A program made the translations under genes and the position numbers. A stretch of DNA of 64,000 bases from Candidatus Gallispira edinburgensis (GTDB lineage: Bacteria > Bacillota > Clostridia > Lachnospirales > CAG-274), in the NCBI GenBank assembly GCA_904395805.1, contig CAJFNV010000007.1:1-64000 (forward strand). Direction: 5' to 3'. The notes under the pieces were generated by a model. It was not told the origin of the DNA. It saw only the letters and a program-made list of their open reading frames with translations, and ran no database searches. This document shows, in pieces, positions 27,444-35,331 of this stretch; positions within the stretch are counted from its first letter, which is position 1, and each line of letters starts with the position of its first letter.

Positions 27444-27965
27444 TTAAAATCCAAACATATCCATAATGATTGAAGTCAGAAAGATCCCTATAACAATATT
27501 TACAAGACCTGCCACAATTCCCACATAGCCCATCCACTTGCCTTTGTGTTTATCCTCGTCATATGTTGCAATTCCTATAATTGAAAACAGTGTTCCCGCA
27601 CTTCCAAATATAATTGCAGCAAATAAGAAGCCGATCATACTGCACACAAAGCCTGCTATACAAAGCCCGTTCATACTCTTTGTTTCCACAGGATTCTGCA
27701 TATTTACAATAGTCGGCTGCACATATGTAGGCTGCTGAGGCTGTATGTATGGATTTTGTACATAGGGCATCTGGGGCATATTGGGCGGCATAGTATAGCC
27801 GGCTCCATTCCCGTTCAGTGGTGCTATACCGCTGTACACCTCATTACCTCCGCTATTTCCGTTGTTTACCGCATTTTCATTTTGTCCTCCCTTTAAATTT
27901 TTACCGCACCCGGGACAAAAAGATACATTTTCATCCACTTCTTTACCGCAATTTTCGCAAAACAT
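27444..27965 (-). CDS. Zinc-ribbon DUF4190-like membrane protein
   Basis: The zinc ribbon CENCGKEVDENVSFCPGCGKN is followed by a Pro/Gln/Tyr-rich linker (MPQMPYVQNPYIQPQQPTYV). Two or three membrane segments in DUF4190 style end the protein (GLCIAGFVCSMIGFLFAAII, GYVGIVAGLVNIVIGIFL). Proteins of this plan are common in Firmicutes and have no assigned role. Confidence 0.65.
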   Translation of the reverse strand: MFCENCGKEVDENVSFCPGCGKNLKGGQNENAVNNGNSGGNEVYSGIAPLNGNGAGYTMPPNMPQMPYVQNPYIQPQQPTYVQPTIVNMQNPVETKSMNGLCIAGFVCSMIGFLFAAIIFGSAGTLFSIIGIATYDEDKHKGKWMGYVGIVAGLVNIVIGIFLTSIIMDMFGF

Positions 27966-27983
27966 AGCATGACCTCCTCGTTT

Positions 27984-28403
27984 TTATTTTCTATTTATAT
28001 TTTCCTTCCCCGCTCCGCACTCAGGGCAGAAATTGGGAAATTCATCACTTTCAAAATCTGCACCGCAGCTGCCGCATGTATATGTCATTGTTCCTGTATT
28101 CCCGTTACCCTTCTCTGCAGGACCAATTCCCTGATTTAAATTCTGCTGTACTCCCTGCTGCTGCATTCCCATGGGCTGTATACCCTGAGGAGGCATTCCC
28201 TGCTGCATCATCTGCTGATACATAAGCTGCTGTCTTTTTCTCTCTCTTTCTTCGCTTTTTTTCCTGTTTTCTGACTTAATCATTGAAGTCTTTATAAAAT
28301 ATACAATTAACGCTATCACAATAATTACAGAATACATAACAATCTTTGCATTTGTCGTGTTAGTGCTTGCAAGCAAAGTCAGATTCATTAATAAACTATA
28401 CAT
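27984..28403 (-). CDS. Membrane protein with C-terminal zinc ribbon
   Basis: This is the first gene of the operon. It reverses the plan of the others: a membrane segment comes first ( IVMYSVIIVIALIVYFI ), then a charged helix, a Gln/Met/Pro-rich linker (MYQQMMQQGMPPQGIQPMGM), and a C-terminal ribbon CGSCGADFESDEFPNFCPECG. The start has AAGGGGTGG upstream. No family recognised. Confidence 0.6.
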   Translation of the reverse strand: MYSLLMNLTLLASTNTTNAKIVMYSVIIVIALIVYFIKTSMIKSENRKKSEERERKRQQLMYQQMMQQGMPPQGIQPMGMQQQGVQQNLNQGIGPAEKGNGNTGTMTYTCGSCGADFESDEFPNFCPECGAGKENINRK

Positions 28404-28477
28404 ATGACCACCCCTTTTAGTTTAAATTTCAGAATATGTTTAAGTTTAATTTGTATAATAAACATAAACATAATTTT

Positions 28478-28494
28478 AATTCTCTATAAGAATT
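28478..28494. promoter_or_regulatory. Operator-like dyad 1 (AATTCT-N5-AGAATT)
   Basis: AATTCT-CTATA-AGAATT, with one more flanking pair, overlaps the -10 box and probable transcription start of the zinc-ribbon operon. It shares both half-sites with dyad 2 at 28524-28540. Confidence 0.6.
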
Positions 28495-28520
28495 ATAATT
28501 CAATATGTCGAAAAAGTCAA
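28492..28520 (-). promoter_or_regulatory. Promoter of the zinc-ribbon membrane operon
   Basis: On the minus strand TTGACT (28515-28520), 17 bases and TATAAT (28492-28497) form a near-consensus sigma-A promoter. It is enclosed by the two dyads, so it should be repressible by the protein that binds them. Confidence 0.75.
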
Positions 28521-28523
28521 TAT

Positions 28524-28540
28524 AATTCTTGTAAAGAATT
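28524..28540. promoter_or_regulatory. Operator-like dyad 2 (AATTCT-N5-AGAATT)
   Basis: AATTCT-TGTAA-AGAATT lies inside a longer perfect inverted repeat with ten-base arms. It abuts the -35 box of the minus-strand promoter and lies about 65 bases before the divergent XRE gene. Confidence 0.6.
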
Positions 28541-28604
28541 ATATTTAAAGCTTTTATTAATATACTTATATTATCTATACCCTTATATCAGGAGCTGACT
28601 TCCC

Positions 28605-28853
28605 ATGAAACCCAGAAAACAGGAATTAGGAAATAAAAATCTCATAGGACATAAGATCACCATGCTAAGACTTGAAAGAAATATTAAACAAAAGGAGCTC
28701 CTTGCACGCCTTCAGACACGAGGTGTTGACATAAGCCCTTCCGGTCTTTCCAAACTTGAGGGACAAGTACGTCCTGTCACAGACATTGAATTAAAGGCTC
28801 TTGCCGACATTTTCAATATTTCCTATGAGGAACTTTTAGATGACACTTATTAA
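28605..28853 (+). CDS. XRE-family regulator divergent from zinc-ribbon operon
   Basis: This 82-residue Cro/CI-type protein has an HTH at about residues 15-65 (ITMLRLERNIKQKELLARL...ISPSGLSKLEGQVRPVTDIE) ending with LKALADIFNISYEELL. It is transcribed away from the zinc-ribbon operon across 200 bases that hold two identical half-site dyads, so it is the obvious candidate for their repressor. That link is inferred from position only. Its start has CAGGAGCTGA upstream. Confidence 0.8.
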   Translation: MKPRKQELGNKNLIGHKITMLRLERNIKQKELLARLQTRGVDISPSGLSKLEGQVRPVTDIELKALADIFNISYEELLDDTY

Positions 28854-28941
28854 TTTTCAAATCCGTCTTATGTTCCTTAAATCAGTATAAATAAAAAATG
28901 CTCCCCGTTCATTAGCTGGGAGCATTATTTTTTATATCTGT

Positions 28942-30114
28942 TTAATTTTCGCCATATATTTCATAATTATTCTGCATGATACCTCTATATCTCGGTGTAT
29001 TTTCAGTTTCCTCTTCTCCGCTGTTTCCCTCAGGTGCATAATAATAATCATCGGAATATCCTGCACCAATATCGTATCCCTCTTCTTCATACACTTCCTT
29101 AGCTTTTTCAGTAGTTGTTTCCACACCATCTCTTGTGGTAAATTCTATATCTATAAGACCGTTTTTTCCGATATATTCCCACATTTCTCTTACAGATGTT
29201 TCTCCTTCCGTTGCAGTTTCCGTTGTTGTCTCTGTTGTTGTTTCCGTTGTTGTCTCTGCGGTCGTCACCGTTGTCTCCGTTGTATATTCCGTAACAGGCT
29301 CTGTATAATTTCTCATATACATATTTCCTCCCGCCATTATTACAAAGAATAACAACATAACAGCAACACCTGAAAATATTATTGCTGCAGATATCATAAA
29401 ATATTTTTTATAATATATATTGACTGCCCGTTTAAGACTGACCGCACTGTTATATCTCCTGTCTGCATCTACAGCTATACATTTTCTTATTACACCGCTG
29501 TATGGTATTGCCTTAATATTTAATGCAGATTCTCTTCCTGTCAGCAAAACTATCATTAATTTTCCAACGGAATATATATCACTTCTGTTGTCGGTCTGTG
29601 CAAATCCATATTGTTCCGGTGATGCATAAAACTCTGTGCCCAGATGTGTGGTATCGGAACTGCTGTAGTCATTTTTATTTCTTGCAATACCAAAATCGAT
29701 CAAATACACCTGATTATCAAATGTAAGTATTATGTTTGATGGCTTAATATCTCTGTGTATAATATTGGCACCGTGAATTTTATCCAGTATATCACATAAC
29801 TGCGAAATTATATTATGGACCTCATTTTTACTCAGTTCTCTGTCAAATAAAAGTTTTTCCTTTAAATTTAATCCTTCAATGCACTCTTCTATTATGTAGC
29901 TTTCATTATTTATTTCAAAAATTTCATATATTTCAGGAATGCCCTTTATATTAAGTTTCTGCAGCTTTTCATATACACCGGCATTATTTACCTTTTTAAG
30001 CACAGCAGTTCTGTTGTATCTTTTATACTCAACCCGCCATGTATCCCGGCCTATTTCAGACACAATTTCACAGCCTGTGTGTCCCTTTTTAAATTCATTT
30101 ACAAAGTTTTCCAT
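28942..30114 (-). CDS. Eukaryotic-like Ser/Thr protein kinase, membrane-bound, no PASTA
   Basis: The N-terminal kinase domain (about residues 15-225) shows the Lys of AVLKKV, the catalytic HRDIKPSNI loop, the DFG of LIDFGIARN, an APE-like YASPEQYG and SDIYSVGKLM. The glycine loop is degenerate. A membrane segment (about 240-262) is followed by an outer Thr/Glu-rich stretch of TTET repeats and about 80 acidic residues. PrkC-type PASTA repeats are absent, so it is not the usual cell-wall kinase. The ATG at 30114 with GAGGT upstream is preferred over a TTG one codon earlier. It lies next to the zinc-ribbon operon. Confidence 0.88.
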   Translation of the reverse strand: MENFVNEFKKGHTGCEIVSEIGRDTWRVEYKRYNRTAVLKKVNNAGVYEKLQKLNIKGIPEIYEIFEINNESYIIEECIEGLNLKEKLLFDRELSKNEVHNIISQLCDILDKIHGANIIHRDIKPSNIILTFDNQVYLIDFGIARNKNDYSSSDTTHLGTEFYASPEQYGFAQTDNRSDIYSVGKLMIVLLTGRESALNIKAIPYSGVIRKCIAVDADRRYNSAVSLKRAVNIYYKKYFMISAAIIFSGVAVMLLFFVIMAGGNMYMRNYTEPVTEYTTETTVTTAETTTETTTETTTETATEGETSVREMWEYIGKNGLIDIEFTTRDGVETTTEKAKEVYEEEGYDIGAGYSDDYYYAPEGNSGEEETENTPRYRGIMQNNYEIYGEN

Positions 30115-30180
30115 CAAACCGACCTCAATTTATTGAATATTGCTTTTAATTATGTTATCATAAAATACGAGGTGATGCAA

Positions 30181-30603
30181 ATGAAAAAAACAGACGAATT
30201 GTTTTCCGAAATCAAAAGATCCACCCAGATAGATAAATTTTTAGATGAAAACAAAGATTCCATAAGCAATTATACACTTACTCAGTACATCGACATTTTG
30301 ATAAAAGAAAAAAATCTGACAAAAAAAGAAGTGATCAATAAATCCGAACTTAACTATACATACGGCTATCAGATCATAAACGGCACAAGAAAACCAACCA
30401 AGGATAAATTGATACAGCTTTGCTTCGGTTTGGGTGCAACGGCAGAAGAGGCAAACCGTATACTTGTATTGGCTGATGCAGGGGGCTTGTACAGCAAGAA
30501 CAGAAGAGACTGTATAATAATATTTGCCTTAAATAAAAAACTGTCATTACTTGAAACAAATGAAAAGCTTTATGAACTTGGCGAAAACATAATTGAAATA
30601 TAA
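30181..30603 (+). CDS. XRE-like helix-turn-helix protein
   Basis: This 140-residue protein has a central HTH (about residues 38-70: LTKKEVINKSELNYTYGYQI and NGTRKPTKDKLIQLCFGLGA). The ATG at 30181 has GAGGTG at the right distance; the frame continues further up to 30079 but without a site. It is divergent from the kinase across about 65 bases. A promoter TTGAAT, 17 bases, TATCAT precedes it. The pair kinase plus HTH protein may form a signalling unit. Confidence 0.75.
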   Translation: MKKTDELFSEIKRSTQIDKFLDENKDSISNYTLTQYIDILIKEKNLTKKEVINKSELNYTYGYQIINGTRKPTKDKLIQLCFGLGATAEEANRILVLADAGGLYSKNRRDCIIIFALNKKLSLLETNEKLYELGENIIEI

Positions 30604-30622
30604 AGAGCTGAGATTTAACACC

Positions 30623-32059
30623 TCAGCTCTTTATATTTCCGGAATAATACTTCTGATTTTTACTTCTCGGCTTATCAGGCATTGTCATATGCAAAACACC
30701 TGTATTTACCAATGGGTTAATATACCTTCCCGTTACATATCCTATGGAAGAAATCCCAAGAAAATCAGCAATTTCCCTCTTGCTTTTTGGGACCTTGCAA
30801 AACTCAATTATATTTCCTTTTTCAACATTAGTCTCCCTTTTACCGTTGTAAAACTTAACATTAAAGCTTCCTCTTGCATTTTCAAACACAGGCGGTTCAA
30901 GCCCCATTTCTTCCATTTCTCTTCTCATAGTTGGTATTCCCGAATATCTGTTTTCCGTTATTCCCAGCACTTCAAGAACATTTGCAATAACAGGATTTCT
31001 TGTGTCTGCCTGCACCTTACCCAAATCATTTAATGTAAGTCTTCCATACAACCCGCCCGGATTATGGATCTCAATTCTGTCCCTGAACATTTTTATTTCA
31101 ATTGGCATATTTTCAGAATACATACTGTAATCTCTGTGCACAAGAGCGTTTAATATTGCTTCTCTTAAAGCATTTAAAGGATATTCGCTTCTATCCTCTC
31201 TCTTACCGTTTTTAGGATTAATAATCGTACTATGTCCCATATTTCTGTTTACAAAACTTACAGCCTCGTCCAGCATAGTTTGTATATTTCCGTTAATTCT
31301 TTTGTTGTCTATAAATCTTTCATTATTTTCACCAATTTCGCCCACTTCCAGGCCGGGAATAACAACACATATTATTCCAAGCTGAGGCAAGACAGCCTGG
31401 GGATAATCGGTAAAGAGCATAAGGGATGCTATTGTAAGTTTTTCATCCTTTGTAATCGAAAACAATTTATAAAGCATTTCCTCCGGCATTTTAGATAAAT
31501 TAGGCTTATCTTTTTTCAGTTTAATAAGATACTCACTTACCATATCCCTGTTAAGCATATATAAGTCAGATCTTTCAATGACCCTTATGTCATCCTCCTG
31601 ATTTTTTCTGAAAGCTTCATAACTGTATATTTCATACTCAGTCATAAGAACATCGGCATCCCCCACTCTTATATATGAACCCTTTATTCTTCCCACTCCC
31701 GAATAAAAGCATGGTCTTTCACTTACGTCAGCAGCAGGAATTTCAGCCGACACAACAACTTTTCCGTCAATCTCTGTCACTGTAAAAAGGGGTCTTACAA
31801 CAGGACTCATCTGCAACCCCTGATTTGTTACCTGGGTCTGCAAGTCCTTTGGATCATATACCCCTACCACATTATAGTCCTTATTTTCATCAACACCGAA
31901 TATTATAATACCGCCCTCGTCCTGATTGGAGAAACTGGACAATGTATCAAAAAGTTTCTTAGGCACACCGTTATTTGCTGCTTTCAGTTCTATTGTCTGT
32001 GTTTCGGTTTTTATATTCTGTATTTTTTTTATTAAATTTTTCAAATCTTCTTCTATCAT
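30623..32059 (-). CDS. AlbA_2 (Schlafen-like) protein with C-terminal ATPase-type domain
   Basis: Residues about 15-130 match the AlbA_2/Schlafen-like domain (IELKAANNGVPKKLFDTLSS...GGIIIFGVDE). The middle-to-C-terminal part has the HATPase_c_4 pattern NALREAILNALVHRDYS and IEIHNPGGLYGRL. A winged-helix-like end follows (KSKREIADFLGISSIGYVTG). Proteins of this plan are widespread, usually called putative transcriptional regulators, and some take part in defence; none has a role I can assign here. Strong ribosome binding site GGAGG before the ATG. Confidence 0.8.
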   Translation of the reverse strand: MIEEDLKNLIKKIQNIKTETQTIELKAANNGVPKKLFDTLSSFSNQDEGGIIIFGVDENKDYNVVGVYDPKDLQTQVTNQGLQMSPVVRPLFTVTEIDGKVVVSAEIPAADVSERPCFYSGVGRIKGSYIRVGDADVLMTEYEIYSYEAFRKNQEDDIRVIERSDLYMLNRDMVSEYLIKLKKDKPNLSKMPEEMLYKLFSITKDEKLTIASLMLFTDYPQAVLPQLGIICVVIPGLEVGEIGENNERFIDNKRINGNIQTMLDEAVSFVNRNMGHSTIINPKNGKREDRSEYPLNALREAILNALVHRDYSMYSENMPIEIKMFRDRIEIHNPGGLYGRLTLNDLGKVQADTRNPVIANVLEVLGITENRYSGIPTMRREMEEMGLEPPVFENARGSFNVKFYNGKRETNVEKGNIIEFCKVPKSKREIADFLGISSIGYVTGRYINPLVNTGVLHMTMPDKPRSKNQKYYSGNIKS

Positions 32060-32223
32060 AAAAAAACCTCCAAACCATTTCTACAAATATTATATCCCAT
32101 TTTATAAAATTTGTAAACACAATTTGAAAGTTTTCACATTTTTTGTAAATTTGGTTATTAAATTTTATAAATCTGCAGCAAATTTATAAAATTTTTATTA
32201 AATTTAATAATTTTTATTATTTT

Positions 32224-32685
32224 TTATAAATATTTGCAAATTTTATTTAACAGCCCCTGACAGCCCTCATTAATATCCTCATAAGTCACATCGAAATTTC
32301 CCGTATACCAGGGATCAGCAATACTCTGTCCCTTTCTGTCTGTAAAATCCAGAAGCAGATACACCTTATTTTTAATATCTCTGCCTGTAATTCTTTCAAT
32401 ATTTCTTATATTGTTGCTGTCCATAGCCACAATATAGTCATAAAAATCATAATCCTCTTTTGTAAGCCTTACAGCTCTGTGGTCACCACAGGGAATACCC
32501 ATTTCATGAAGCTTCTTTTTTGTGCCCCTGTGAACAGGATTACCCAGTTCCTCGCAGCTTGTAGCAGAGGAATTTATAATAAACTCCTTCTCAAGTCCCT
32601 TCTCCCTGACCATATGCTTAAATACAAACTCCGCCATCGGCGAACGGCATATATTGCCGTGACAAACAAACATTACCTTTATCAT
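32224..32685 (-). CDS. Low-molecular-weight protein-tyrosine phosphatase
   Basis: The P-loop FVCHGNICRSPMAE near the N-terminus is the C(X)5R active site of this family, and the general-acid Asp is in DPWYTGNFD near the C-terminus. Length (about 153 residues) is standard. It removes phosphate from protein tyrosine, in some relatives arginine, in the cytoplasm. The ATG at 32685 has AAGGAG seven bases upstream; a TTG two codons earlier is less likely. It lies alone among accessory genes. Confidence 0.92.
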   Translation of the reverse strand: MIKVMFVCHGNICRSPMAEFVFKHMVREKGLEKEFIINSSATSCEELGNPVHRGTKKKLHEMGIPCGDHRAVRLTKEDYDFYDYIVAMDSNNIRNIERITGRDIKNKVYLLLDFTDRKGQSIADPWYTGNFDVTYEDINEGCQGLLNKICKYL

Positions 32686-32712
32686 AACCAAACTCCTTTT
32701 TACATCTATATT

Positions 32713-33087
32713 CTATTTCATACAATTCATAACTACACTTATCATCATTTCTTTTTCTTTCGGATTTGATTCCGCTATCATTATAGTAAGGGCTACAAGT
32801 GTATGGTCATCGATAAGTTTCTGACCATCTTCAAACAATGCCCCGTTTCTGTCAAGAAAATACAAAAACATAGCCGCAGAAATCCTCTTGTTTCCATCGG
32901 AAAAGCTATGATTTTTTGTAACAAAATACAGCAGATTTGCCGCTTTTTCTTCAAGGGTCGGATACAGATCCTCCCCTCCGTAGCTTTGATAAATTGCTCC
33001 TATGCTTCCCTTAAAAGAATCGTCCTTTTCATTCCCGAATAATGAACTTTCATCTCCGAATTTCATACTGTCATTACTTTTCTGCAC
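32713..33087 (-). CDS. Fic-domain half of a frameshifted RhuM-Fic protein
   Basis: The frame holds a Fic/Doc domain with the motif HSFSDGNKRISAA, in which the His and the DGNKR loop are intact. Before it, SMKFGDESSLFGNEKDDSFKG is the region that normally joins RhuM and Fic in one protein. It begins inside the end of the upstream RhuM frame, shifted by one base, and its only early start is a GTG without a ribosome binding site. Fic domains transfer AMP or other groups to proteins. It is probably a broken part of one gene with 33063-33626. Confidence 0.65.
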   Translation of the reverse strand: MQKSNDSMKFGDESSLFGNEKDDSFKGSIGAIYQSYGGEDLYPTLEEKAANLLYFVTKNHSFSDGNKRISAAMFLYFLDRNGALFEDGQKLIDDHTLVALTIMIAESNPKEKEMMISVVMNCMK

Positions 33088-33626
33088 TCCTCATAGTTTA
33101 AAACATAAGTTGCTTTATTTCCCTGGGGACGTGACATATTCTGGTGGTCATAGGCATCAAGGAGATCCAGCGCATTGCTGTATCTTTCTATTACACTTAA
33201 CACCTGCTTTGTATCAAGGCTGTTTTCTACTCTTTTCATGATCCGCACTACCTCATTTAACTGATTCATACGGTTATGATTTATGGCATATCCTTTTATT
33301 ATGTATTCTTTCAGAACTGAGTTAGCCCAGCGTCTGAACTCTACTCCACGCTTGGACTTTACACGATACCCAACAGAAATAATAACATCCAAAGTATAAA
33401 AAGGAACAAGCTGTTTTACACCATCAACACGCATTTTTTGCGTGTTGTTATCCTTTTCAACCTCTTCTTCCGAAAAAACATTGTTAATATGCTTTCTGAT
33501 TGTTTTTTCATCTCTTTCAAACAGCCTTGCCATCTGATTAGCACTTAGCCATACCGTATCACTTTTCACAGTGACCGGTATAGAAACGCTCTTATCCGCC
33601 GTTTCAAACAATATCAATTCATTCAC
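33063..33626 (-). CDS. RhuM-family half of a frameshifted RhuM-Fic protein
   Basis: Residues 1-150 match the RhuM family: VWLSANQMARLFERDEKTIR (an HTH-like part), FYTLDVIISVGYRVKSKRGV and FRRWANSVLKEYIIKGYAIN. The frame ends in EECRKVMTV just where related proteins continue into a Fic domain, which here continues in another frame at 32713-33087. RhuM is named for a Salmonella pathogenicity-island gene; its function is unknown. A single-base loss near an AGAAAAG run would explain the break. Confidence 0.7.
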   Translation of the reverse strand: MNELILFETADKSVSIPVTVKSDTVWLSANQMARLFERDEKTIRKHINNVFSEEEVEKDNNTQKMRVDGVKQLVPFYTLDVIISVGYRVKSKRGVEFRRWANSVLKEYIIKGYAINHNRMNQLNEVVRIMKRVENSLDTKQVLSVIERYSNALDLLDAYDHQNMSRPQGNKATYVLNYEECRKVMTV

Positions 33627-33725
33627 TCATATCACATCCCTACAATTCATACCAACAACAACTAATAAATTCAAATTACACTAAAAGTATACCATATAAC
33701 AATAATTTTGACAATATTTCCCCAC

Positions 33726-33764
33726 AAAAACACCACCGGCAGCCAAATCTAACCGCCGGTGGTA
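33726..33764 (-). terminator. Terminator after hydrolase gene
   Basis: ACCACCGGC pairs with GCCGGTGGT around a 14-base loop, followed on the minus strand by GTTTTTG. Confidence 0.8.
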
Positions 33765-33773
33765 CCTTACTTA

Positions 33774-34466
33774 TTAAACATTATCACTTAACCACTTCAT
33801 CAAAACTTCCTTATCGCCCTTACTTATAAAAGAATGTTCGCTGTTTTCTGATATACTTAATTTACAATTATGTTTCTCCGCAAACTTCTTTATAACCTCA
33901 GGTGACTGCATATTGTCATTTCCTCCGTAAAGAATATGTGTGGGAATATCCCACTTCCTTACGGGATTTTCGCAAACATACCTGTAATAATCCCATGACA
34001 ATATATCAACAGGTATTTCTATTTCCTTCTTTTCAAAAAGTTCCTCTTCCGTTACATTGAACCACTTAAACATATTATGAATAAGAAATTCCATATCCAC
34101 TACATGCGAAAGAAACAGACATTTTTCAATATTCCTTTCACAGTAAGCATTTAAAGCAAAATAAGCTCCCAGACTGCATCCATATAAGAATACATTTACC
34201 CAATTATCAAATACATAATTACCTGTTTTGTTGAGGTCACAAATGCCGTTCCATATATTGCAGGGATAATTTTCATTTTTTCGCTCACCGTGTTCAGGCA
34301 GATCAAAGCTTATTGTCTGATATCCCTTTCTTTCTGCAATTTCAGCAAAATCCTTTGCATCTTCCTTCCGCTGCATTTTACCATGAACATAAATATATGC
34401 CTTGTCAGATTTTTCACCCCATATTATGGCAGGTATTCCGTCAATGTATATTTTTTCTCTTTTCAT
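33774..34466 (-). CDS. Alpha/beta-hydrolase-fold protein
   Basis: The protein has the alpha/beta hydrolase layout: the oxyanion strand IYVHGKMQ, the nucleophile elbow YGCSLGAY (Ser in GCSLG), an acid-type Asp region in ILYGGNDN, and the C-terminal His in ENSEHSFI. Length is about 230 residues. It may be an esterase or acyl hydrolase; no substrate can be given. Its ATG at 34466 overlaps the stop of the upstream acetyltransferase (ATGA), so the two are translationally coupled. The frame continues upstream but inside that gene. Confidence 0.75.
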   Translation of the reverse strand: MKREKIYIDGIPAIIWGEKSDKAYIYVHGKMQRKEDAKDFAEIAERKGYQTISFDLPEHGERKNENYPCNIWNGICDLNKTGNYVFDNWVNVFLYGCSLGAYFALNAYCERNIEKCLFLSHVVDMEFLIHNMFKWFNVTEEELFEKKEIEIPVDILSWDYYRYVCENPVRKWDIPTHILYGGNDNMQSPEVIKKFAEKHNCKLSISENSEHSFISKGDKEVLMKWLSDNV

Positions 34467-35107
34467 TTTCCTGCCGCCTCTTTCAGCAATTTTATGTTTC
34501 CTGTCTGTATTGCCGTAATATTTTCGGCAATTTTTTCCCTGCTCCAGTTCCACCACCGGATTTCAAGCAAACATGAAATTACATCATCGGAAAATCTTTT
34601 CCTTATTGCCTTTGCAGGAACACCTCCCACTATTGTATATGGGGGAACATCCTTTGTAACAAGGGCACGAGTCCCTATAATCGCACCGTCACCGATTTTA
34701 ACACCTGACATAATAACAGCCTCATATCCGATCCACACATCATTACCGATAACAATATCCCCCTTGTTATCCCATGAATCGGTCACGTTTTTTATATCCA
34801 GTCCCCACTCCTCATAAAACAAAGGGAAGGGATATGTAGACAATGAAGATAAACTGTGATTTGCACTGTTAAATATAAATTTGGCACCGCAGGCAATTGA
34901 ACAAAACTTTCCTATTTTCAGCCTGTCATTGTTAATTGGATAGTGGTATAATACATTATTCTTTTCAAATAAGACAGGATCATTCACAAAGTCATTGTAC
35001 ATTGTAAAGTCACCTATTTCAATATTTGGATCTGTAATTACATTTTTCAAATATATTGTTTCTTTATCCCCTCTTCTGGGGTATATCTCTTTTCCCGGAA
35101 TAGTCAT
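34463..35107 (-). CDS. Hexapeptide-repeat acetyltransferase, Vat/CatB family
   Basis: The 214-residue protein closely follows the xenobiotic acetyltransferase family: LYHYPINNDRLKIGKFCSIA, SANHSLSSLSTYPF with the catalytic His, GDIVIGNDVWIGYEAVIMSG and KIGDGAIIGTRALVTKDVPP (left-handed beta-helix). Characterised members acetylate streptogramin A or chloramphenicol, but many chromosomal homologues have other or unknown substrates, so resistance cannot be assumed. It is coupled to the hydrolase gene downstream. Confidence 0.85.
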   Translation of the reverse strand: MTIPGKEIYPRRGDKETIYLKNVITDPNIEIGDFTMYNDFVNDPVLFEKNNVLYHYPINNDRLKIGKFCSIACGAKFIFNSANHSLSSLSTYPFPLFYEEWGLDIKNVTDSWDNKGDIVIGNDVWIGYEAVIMSGVKIGDGAIIGTRALVTKDVPPYTIVGGVPAKAIRKRFSDDVISCLLEIRWWNWSREKIAENITAIQTGNIKLLKEAAGK

Positions 35108-35280
35108 TTAAAATCCTCCTGTTATTTTATTTAATTCAGCAAACTATTCCGGCTAAAGCAATACAAAGCTTCACCTCTGTCACCTCTCCTTTTTACATCT
35201 ATATACACTTTACAATTTACTTTTGTTACAGAGATTATACCACAAATAAGGTCTAACTTCAATTTATTTACATATATTAA

Positions 35281-35312
35281 AATACTGCCTCAGGTTCCCC
35301 CTCGGCAGTATT
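35281..35312 (-). terminator. Terminator after the cobalamin fusion gene
   Basis: AATACTGCC pairs with GGCAGTATT; on the minus strand a short TTTT follows. Confidence 0.6.
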
Positions 35313-35331
35313 ACATAAACATATTAATTTT

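Noticed and set aside
29210-29300. Short tandem repeats suggesting a CRISPR or satellite
   Set aside because: They are in-frame codons for the Thr/Glu-rich segment of the kinase.
32713-33626. Programmed -1 frameshift joining RhuM and Fic
   Set aside because: The junction has only four A residues (GAAAAG), not a heptameric slippery site, and no clear downstream pseudoknot was seen. A simple indel is more likely.
34463-35107. Definite antibiotic-resistance gene call for the acetyltransferase
   Set aside because: Family membership is clear, but many chromosomal relatives do not confer resistance, and no mobile context is present.
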